The notes under the pieces are model-generated. The model worked only from the letters and a program-made list of their open reading frames with translations. It did no database searches and had not been told where the DNA came from. This document shows positions 56,225 through 64,000 of a stretch of DNA of 64,000 nucleotides, one piece after another; position 1 is the stretch's first letter; every line of letters begins with the position of its first letter. A program made the translations under genes and the position numbers. The DNA comes from Ascaphus truei. Taxonomy: Eukaryota > Chordata > Amphibia > Anura > Ascaphidae. Location of the stretch: contig CM071574.1 in assembly GCA_036426205.1 (NCBI GenBank), forward strand, positions 15,463,725-15,527,724, given 5' to 3'.

Positions 56225-57910
56225 AATAAAAACGGTGTGTTGGAGTAACATGGAGAAGAGAGGCTTGCAATCGCAGTACTTGGATAATCATTAGGGAGGC
56301 TTCATCCAGCAGTAGGGCTGAAGATGATGGTGATAATATACATTTTTCTCTCACTGCTCTCTTTGCCTATGGACTATGCATTATGTTGAATTTGTAAATG
56401 TATTGTAAACGTTTATTAAATATAAGCACCAACCTTTCTGGTGTAAATGTTACCCATTCCTAGTCCTGGGGGTGAGGTCTATACACATGAGATCCAATTT
56501 GTAACTGTAATATGTAACATCATATCTTGCAGGGATGCTGCTAGTTACAATAATCTCTTTTAACCACATGTTCTAATCTGACATGTGGATACAATTATCT
56601 GAGCAGCACAGAGCACCAGGTGTTAGCGTTAAACCCCTGCTAGGTTAGAAGGATTGGATTGGATAGTTATCCTGGATTTGAAACCTTTAGAGTTGTATTG
56701 GCAAGCATTGCCAGAATTATCTGATTATTGGGAAAGCATAGTAGGCAATTATAGCATCATCAAAGCTATTGCGCTTCTCTTAAAGCATCGATCAAATGTC
56801 AAAAGGGTCGTGGATGTAAAAGTAGCTTAAATTGACACAAACACAAGACATGTTTAAACATTTTATGGTAAAACACTCCGACTCCAACACTCTTTTAACT
56901 ATAACATAACATCTGCCTTTATTCTTAAGATGAAATCTTCACAGACTAATACCAATTATATATATTTAGGAATGACTGCATTAATCATTGCCAGAGTGAG
57001 GGAATGAAGCCCAGACATTACCGATTACGTTTTTGGAAGCATACATGCTGAGATGGTGATGGATTTGTGTATTTGTACATCGGCAGGAGGCTTCCCCAGA
57101 TCTACAGGAGTTTCAGGAACATTAGGGAAATATTGTATGTAATCATGAATTTTAATGTTTAATGCTAAAAGAAGAGCATTGTGCTCAAATATAACATTCT
57201 AATGGAGGTGAAATTTCTCAAAACATTACTGTAAGTGCAGACCACACACTTGACACACCTCAATAACTCTTCTTATCTATTAGAGATGTACAGTACCATG
57301 GGCAAAAACCATGTCTGAAGCTCAGTAAGAAGATGCCTTTATGTCCTCAGATGTCCTAAAATTCCCTTCATGCTTGAAATGGCATGATTTATTCGAACGT
57401 TGGATGCAATAGTGATTGAGGAAACAGACTGGCAAATCAATATGACATGTTCCTTTTTTTGCTAGTTAAGTTCTAGCGGTGGAAAGATTTAGATCGGAAA
57501 TTTAAATGTATTCACAAGTCAGAACATTTATAGCATTTTTATGTGACCATGAAGAAAATACATCTACAACTATGCTCTTTTTTTCTGACCCCCCACAGGG
57601 AAATCCTCTAGAAATATAGAGCGCGGTGAAGATGTTTAAATAATGGTGTTCTATTCAAACACATTTTGGAACAATGACGATGTTTAGGAACGCCACTTTA
57701 TTGTTATTGATATGCAGAAGTGGGTGAATGTCTTTAAATCTGCTTCATTTCATTCTCTTGAGATTTTTTCGTACATTTTTGTAGAAGCGACAGTACTTTA
57801 AACTTTCAACACCTTTGCCAATTATGACAACTATTGGCATCATTTCATGAAAATTGATTATGTGAACTGAATTTAGGGTCATGTGAACTGCAAATTGACG
57901 TTTAATGTTT
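56225..57910. other. No gene recognised
   Basis: AT-rich, no supported feature. Confidence 0.45.
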
Positions 57911-57914
57911 CAGG

Positions 57915-58755
57915 ATGGTGTATAGCGAGAAATTAGGCCTGAGATGTAAGGAGGGGCAAGCCTTAAAAGTGAGGAGGAGAAACCCGCCCACATACAAGTG
58001 AGGGGACAAATATCCAATGTCATGCTGATGGAGAATCTAACGAGATATCTAGAGGATTCCATGATTAAATTCCGGAGTGCCTGGGATCCCTTTCTATAAC
58101 AGAGCTATATGGGCAAAAGCGGAGAGAGGTAGCATACTTTTGGGCCCCTTCCCCAAATAGAATGTTAGAAGTGTTAAGAATAGGAATATGCTGCATAAAT
58201 ATATTGATATGTTGTGGTGAAGATTAAATGTTTATAATATGTGGTGACATCCCCCCCCCGCCAATACCCCCCCCCCTTTTTTTCACTCCTGCCCCTCCCT
58301 TGGTTTATTTGTCTGTGTGCCCCTAAGTCCATGTTATATGCTTCCTGCTATTAAATGTATCCCTTTATTATAATTTGTTAGCTCCAAATGTACAACACAG
58401 AATAATTAATAACTGTTAAGAGCTAACTATAGATGACAATTTATCTGTTATATGTTAAAATGGATATTTTTGTGCAAAATACAAATAAAGAGATTTAAAA
58501 AAAAAAAGTGAGCAGGAGAATTGTGTGAGATTTGATAGGTAGCCAGGAGAGGGATTTCAGCAGGAGAGAAAATTTAGGAGAGAGTAAAGTTATTCTGACA
58601 GGAGCATTTAGGATAGATTGTAGGGGAGACAGGAAGGCCTATAATAGTTGAGACAGGAGAGAATAAGGGCCCGTGTCAGAGTTTTAGCAGTAGAGCAACA
58701 GAGGAAAGGACATATCTTTGCAACATTGAGGAAAAAACGACAGGTTTTAGCAACA
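57915..58755 (-). mobile_element. L2 LINE fragment split by an L1-type 3' end
   Basis: Minus-strand L2 C-terminal sequence matches 51770-52080 (TAGCCAGGAGAGGGATTT, TTATTCTGACAG, GTTTTAGCAGTAGA on the plus strand). It is interrupted at 57982-58505 and then continues to 58755, where CR1 sequence begins. Confidence 0.75.
57982..58505 (+). mobile_element. 5'-truncated L1/Tx1-type LINE 3' end
   Basis: Plus-strand text reads ENLTRYLEDSMIKFRSAWDP, like the ORF2 C-terminus of L1-type elements, followed by a 3' UTR with AATAAAGAG and a poly(A) run at 58497-58505. A 15-bp duplication (AAGTGAGGAGGAGAA at 57967-57981, AAGTGAGCAGGAGAA at 58506-58520, one mismatch) flanks it. This is standard target-primed integration. 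Confidence 0.75.
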
Positions 58756-61490
58756 TATTTGTATATAGTTATCATATACCCTGTTAGATGCCACTTTTCT
58801 AATGTAGACAAATCTAAATTAGCTAGCCTCACATCATGTCTGATTATCCATCCCCTTTATTAATTTAGTGGCTTTTTTTCTGGACTATTCTAGTTCTATA
58901 ATGTATTTTGTATGGAGTGGTGCCCATAACTGTACTCCATATTCATTGTGTGGTCTTAGTAATGCTTTATACAGTGACATAATTATGCTTCCCTTCTATC
59001 CATTCCCGTTTAATGCAAGATAAAATCTTATTTGTCCTTGCAGCTACTGCATGACTTTGGGCTCTAGTGCTAAGACTGCTGTCTACAAGCACTCCTAAAT
59101 CCTTCTCCAACAAGGATTGACTTAATTTTGCCCAATTTAATTTGTAAGTCACCTGTTTATTCTTGTTTCCCAAATGCATAAGCTTACATTTATCTGCATT
59201 AAACCTTGTTTTTCATTTACCTGCCCAACTTTCCAATCTATCCAAGTCCATATGGAGAGAAATTACATTCTGTTCTGAATTGTACTAATGTAACGGGTTT
59301 CCCCCTCTCCCCCTCCCCCCCAATCGCAGATAGGGCTCCTAGGGAAATACTTCTCTGGTTACACATGGCTATAGTGTGGTGCACCTGCTGGCTTACAGGA
59401 CTCCTGAGTCTCCCGCTTGATGGTATTAAGGGGAATGGCATCAGGACTGGCTTAGGAGGTATTGCTGAGTTATACTCACTCATGGTACAGCGCCTCCATC
59501 TCTTTCAGACCCCCAGCATAGTAGGGAGTAGTCTCTGAAAGAGAACCTCTATGTGCACCTTCTTCCCAAGTGACTCAACACACAGGACAGCAGCGTTATC
59601 TCTCTTTGGCATCCTTTATTAACAGCAGACATGGACAGCCGCCCATCATAGTGGCTTGTCGTCTAGCCACTCATTCTCAGGTTGCCAACCCAAAGGAAGT
59701 CCCTAACCATACACTCCCAGTCAAGGGAACTGAAAGCAGGTCTAGCTCTTCCATTACTCTCTAATGAAGTAAGAGGTATAGTCTTCCACACCACTCCCTA
59801 AAGGGAGGGCCACAAACACTGCCAGAGCCCTGAGAGGTTGCTGGACAGACTCGCCTCACTCAGATGGTGAGGTACACACACTAAATTCAGGAAGTGTTGC
59901 ATATTATATAGATTCAGTAGGCACCACCCCTGTGTCACTGTTAGTGGACACAGAGCCTGATGTCACTTCCTTCACTAAATAATACACAGCATATGAGGTG
60001 AGGGCAAACCCCACGATTACTCCTGGCAAACCTGCCTTTTAACCGGGATTATTGCACAGGAGGAGAAAGACATGTAACCCCTAAATTACACAGGGCTACA
60101 CTAACTTAAACAATTTTGTGTCATCAGAAAAGATGGAGACTTTGGTCTCTATGCCAACCTCAAGGTCATTGATACACAAGTTAAAAAGCAGGGGTCCCAG
60201 TACTGATCCTTGAGGTACTCTACTCACAACTTTAGCCCAACCTGAAAAAGTTCCATTTATAACTACTCTCTGTTGTCTATCCGCCAACCAGTTTTTAATC
60301 CAGGTTCAAATTTTTTTTTTACCAATTCCAATTTGCTTTATTTTGTACACTAACCTTTGGAACTGTATCAATAGCCATTGCAAAATCTAAGTAGACCACA
60401 TCAACTGCATTACCCTGGTCTAAATTCCAACTTACCTCCTCAAAGAAACTAATAAGGTTAGATTGGCCCGACCTTTCATTCATAATTCCATGCTGACTAT
60501 TACTAATAATTTTGTTTTCCGTTAGGTATTACTGAATATTATCCTATACAAAACCTTGAAGTAGCTTCCCCACTATTGAGGTCAGGCTTACAGGTCTGTA
60601 ATACCCCAGTTGTAATCTAGCTCCCCTTTTAAATATAAACACCAGGTCTGCTTTACGCCAATCTTGTGGTACTAAGCTTGTGGAAATGGAGCCCTTGAAT
60701 ATTAAATGTAATGGTTTGGCTATTTCTGAATTTAGCTCTGTAAGAACTCTTGGATGTATCATATGCCATCTGACATTGGGCTGTTCTAACTTAAATTTTA
60801 TCGAGCTGCCTATAACTTCTTCCTCAGTTAACCAATTGTTCGTTAATACAACGGTTGTGGCTTCATCCTGTTGCACTATTTTTGCAAATTATTCCTTCCT
60901 GGTAAACACACAGGCAGATAATTTTTAATACCTCTGCTTTTTCCTTATCTCCAATAATTTTCCAACCCATCTCACACTGAATGTGTCCTATATTTTATTT
61001 GCTAATCTTTTTGTTATTAAGGTACTTAAAGAACTTTTTAGGGCTGCTCATTATTTCTATAGCAATCGTTTTTTCATTTTTGCTAATCTGATTTTTGTTA
61101 CATCCCTTATAATTCTGATATGATGCCTCCAGCCGGTATGAATTGAAGAATCTAAATGCCTGCTTCTTCCTTTCATTGTCTTCCCCTACCAAATTATTTA
61201 CCCACATTGGTTTAGACTTGTTTTTTTATATATATTTATTACCCACGGGCATATGCTGATAAGTGTGCTTTTCTAACAATGTTTTAAAGACAGTCCATTT
61301 ATCTTCCACAATTTTTCCTGCAAAAAGGTCATCCCAATTTATTTTTTGTAGATTATTCCTCAGTTTATTAAAATCTGCCTTCCTAAAATGTAAAGTCTTT
61401 GTTGAACCCATATAATATGGCTTTTGATCATTTATTTCAAATGAGACCATGTTATGATTATTGTTTCCCAAATGTCTGATGGCTTATTCA
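58756..61490 (-). mobile_element. CR1-clade LINE, degenerate, split by a solo LTR
   Basis: The minus strand reads, in order: endonuclease end (NNNHNMVSFEI, TLHFRKADFNKLR) near 61450, a linker (NERKKQAFRFFNSYR), the RT with LVPQDWRKADLVFIFKRG and GYYRPVSLTSIVGKLL near 60600, and [13 protein letters not shown] with an FSDDTKL version of the YADD box near 60130. After the LTR comes a C-terminal part with LEKDLGVLVDSSLS near 59100. Many stops; inactive. The gap 59289-60100 is the inserted LTR. Confidence 0.8.
59289..60100 (-). repeat. Solo LTR inside CR1, 812 bp
   Basis: Termini are TGTAACGG and GGGCTACA, with CTAA duplicated at 59285-59288 and 60101-60104 (ACTAA if the terminal A is counted). 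Internal blocks (AATCGCAGATAGGG, AGCGCCTCCA) match the LTR at 13204-14557 in inverse orientation. CTGCTGTTAATAAAGGA on the minus strand supplies a poly(A) signal. No internal proteins, so it is a recombination product. Confidence 0.75.
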
Positions 61491-61824
61491 AATGTTTCAC
61501 TTTATTTGCATGGCAGGCACATTTTTCAAGTTGTGTGGTACATTGGTACATGCTTTTACTTCACAACAGCAGCATACACTATATAAAATTAAATGTTTAT
61601 TCTTTTCATTTGTTTCAGAACTTAAAAAAAACCCCTTATACTTTCTTACCTGTAGAAGCACAAGAAGAATCTGATTGTATGATTGTATACTAATTTCAGT
61701 TGGAGAATTTTGCACATTCTGACGAAAAAGTTGCAACTACAGTATATTAATCTTTACCAAAAACTGTCAGCCGTGATTATCTGAATTGAAAAGAACTTTA
61801 ACACTTACACAAAAAATATACTTT

Positions 61825-63560
61825 GTTTGAGCCTCTTCTTATCCGTTCAGTCGAGTACGACTGTCGGCCACTCTATGGATCAGTGTTCTCCATGTCTTTT
61901 GATCTCTCACAGCTTCTTTCAATACTGCTATGTATACTGTCCAGTATCTTTCTTGATGGAACTCTAGCCAGCAAGTTCTTGGGTGGCCTCTTCTTCTTTT
62001 GCCACCAGTCATTCCAAGCACGATGTCCTTCTCAAGCGACTTGCTTCGCATGATGTGACCAAAGTAGGAGAGCTTTTGCCATGTTACAGTATCTTGGCCT
62101 CCAGTGAGATTTTTGGTTTGATCCATTCCAGAACTGCTTGGTTCATTATTCTGGCTGTCCACGGAATGTGTAGCAGGCATCTCCAGCACCACAGTTCAAA
62201 TGCAACGATCTTTTGCCTGTCTGCCTTTCTCACAGTCCAGGTTTCTCAGCCATATGGTGTTATTGGGAAACGATCGCATTGACCAATTTGCATTTGATTG
62301 CCAGGCTGATGTCTTTACTCTTCCAGATGTTGTTCATACTGACCATCGCATTGCTTCCAAGTGTCAGCCGTCTCTTGATCTCAGGGGTGCAGTCGCCATC
62401 GCGATCAATTTTGGAGCCAACAAAGATGAAATCATTAACCACTTCTATTTCTTCATTGTTGATCTTGATATTAACGTTCGGATTATTTGCTGTTGTCATG
62501 ATCTTTGTCTTAATGTTCAGGCACAGTCCAAATTTCTCACTTTCTTCTTTGATTTTCATGATCAGATATTCGAGATCTTCCTTGTTTTCAGCCAGCAGGG
62601 TGGTATCGTCGGCGTATCGGAGGTTGCTGATGTTTCTGCCGCCTATTTTCACGCCAATCTTGGACTCATCCAGGCTTGCTCGCTGCATGACAGCTTCTGC
62701 ATACATGTTGAAAGCTGCTGGTGATAGGATGCATCCTTGGCATGTGCCCTTTCCGATCTTGAACCAATCCGTGTCTCCGTATGGCGTTCGGACTGTAGCT
62801 TCTTAATCTTGATAGAGTGATCCTATGAGTTCGGTCAGGTGTGACATTAATGTCCCATAATGTGCACATTTCCTTCTGGCAGGTCCAGAGCTTGTTGTAC
62901 TCACTTACATCGAACGCCTTCGAATAATTGATTAAACACATGTAGAGACCTTTCTGATACTCCCATTTTTTTCCATAATCCATCGAAGGTTGGCAATGTG
63001 ACCACGAGTGCCTCTGCCTTTCCTGAAGCCAGCTTGCTCATCTGGCATTTCCCCATCGACAGTTGTACTCAAGCATTGTTGGATAATCTTCAGAAGGATT
63101 TTGCTTGCGTGTGGTATCAAGGCTATGATGCGGTAATTCGAGCAATCCTTCGTGTCACCCTTCTTCGGAATTGGGATGAATACGGCTCTTTTCCATTCTT
63201 TTGGCCACTTGCATGTGCTCTATATGCGTTGACATAACGCTGTTAATGCTGCCGCTGGTATGGGCTTAAGAAATTCTGCTGGTATGCCGTCGATTCCTGG
63301 GGCTTTTCGGTTGGCTAATTGCTTCATTGCCCATATGATTTCTTCTTCCAGAATATCTGGCTCCAGTTCCAGTGTCTCATTTTCCTCTGCTGGATGGTTC
63401 TGATGTTCACTTTCGTACAACTTCTCTGTTATTCTTTCCACCGATCGTGTATTGGTTACTGGTCATGCAGCTCCTGACCATTTCTCCCACTAACTGTTGC
63501 CTTCCGAGCCTTTAATGTTGACCGTGTCCTCTTCACATGGGTGTAGAGTTCTCGTGTATG
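61825..63560 (-). mobile_element. RTE-clade (BovB-like) LINE, degenerate
   Basis: The minus-strand pieces in order are: ANRKAPGIDGIPAEFLK near 63300, DEQAGFRKGRGTRGHI near 63040, YSKAFD near 62920, LRYADDTTLLAENKEDLEYL at about 62620 (YADD at 62605-62616), DFIFVGSKIDRDGDCTPEIK near 62400, LSYFGHIMRSKSLEKDIVLG near 62060, and the C-terminal KTWRTLIHRVADSRTRLNG ending at about 61839. The order and the SKTRL-type end are typical of RTE/BovB reverse transcriptases. Several frameshifts; no endonuclease seen, so 5'-truncated near 63560. Confidence 0.8.
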
Positions 63561-63564
63561 ACCT

Positions 63565-64000
63565 TTCCTAAGCCTCAGGGGGCTTCAAAGGAAAAAAATG
63601 ATACTAAAGAATATATATAATACACAAAGTATGCCTTATATTTCATAATTCCCCCAATGTTAGTGACTGTTGTGGCATTAAACTCCTTGATCTGTTAAGA
63701 CCATCTCAAGTCAATTTCATTGCCTGCTTAGATACTAGAAGAAAGACGTTCATCTGCCGATTCCCCAAACTAAAACCTTATACGATACCCCCCCCGACTG
63801 ATTCAACACTTCTTCTCAGTGCTGAATACAAATAGGAGGGAGTCGGTAATGTGGTTTAATTATTGTAAGGGTTTCATAATGAATGTAACAGCATTGAATA
63901 AAACTTCTACAGCAATGAGCGTGTGGGTTAAGGTGGTTATTCATGGATAATGCCAAACTCTTCTCTCTTATCTCTGTTTTTCAAGCTGTGTTGTGCCATC
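63565..64000. other. No gene recognised
   Basis: AT-rich window end with no frame or repeat end that I can support. Confidence 0.4.

Noticed and set aside
1..64000. CRISPR array, rRNA, bacterial operons
   Set aside because: No regularly spaced identical repeats and no bacterial gene layout; the window is eukaryotic repeat-rich DNA.

Overview
The window looks like vertebrate nuclear DNA, most likely from an amphibian and probably a frog. It is AT-rich with scattered CpG-rich patches, has many microsatellites, and carries a dense, diverse set of transposons: L2, CR1, RTE and L1/Tx1 LINEs, Ty3/gypsy, Penelope-like and DIRS/Ngaro-like remnants, PIF/Harbinger, MITEs and a tRNA-derived SINE. The organism call is an inference from this mix. 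I found no host gene I can name, so the window reads as intergenic or deep-intron DNA.

Layout. 1-3440: AT-rich, nothing recognised. 3440-9520: GC-rich MITE-like elements, an LTR fragment, a degenerate L2 LINE split by a 337-bp MITE, a TA-flanked inverted-repeat element, and a second copy of the same MITE. 10.6-12.9 kb: a run of long palindromes. 13.2-15.1 kb: an LTR and the SGNH-hydrolase remnant of a DIRS/Ngaro-type element. 16.2-17.8 kb: a telomere-like array and an unidentified coding remnant. 18.5-20.4 kb: a polypyrimidine repeat, a GC-rich element and a second telomere-like array. 21.5-32.4 kb: a 5'-truncated, minus-strand Ty3/gypsy element (3' LTR, integrase, RNase H) split by a 7.25-kb Harbinger element at 24200-31447.

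32.4-39.9 kb: an L1/Tx1 fragment, a Penelope-like element, an LTR-like repeat and a nearly complete L2 LINE. The L2 contains a 91-base assembly gap flanked by a 764-bp exact repeat, probably a false duplication. 40-42 kb: a 2-kb element with long inverted ends. 42-58 kb: MITEs, microsatellites, L2 fragments and a third telomere-like array. 57.9-63.5 kb: L2 split by an L1 3' end, CR1 split by a solo LTR, and an RTE (BovB-like) LINE, with all three host LINEs on the minus strand.

The most interesting object is the Harbinger element. It has a 402-residue DDE transposase in two exons with no visible inactivating change. Convergent to it, and where these elements usually encode a Myb/SANT-like DNA-binding partner, is an intact 222-residue ORF with a clear forkhead (winged-helix) domain and an acidic tail. 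This suggests that a transposon captured a forkhead-type DNA-binding protein and may use it in place of the Myb-like partner. The capture and its role are inferences; the ORF, the domain pattern and the element boundaries are seen directly.
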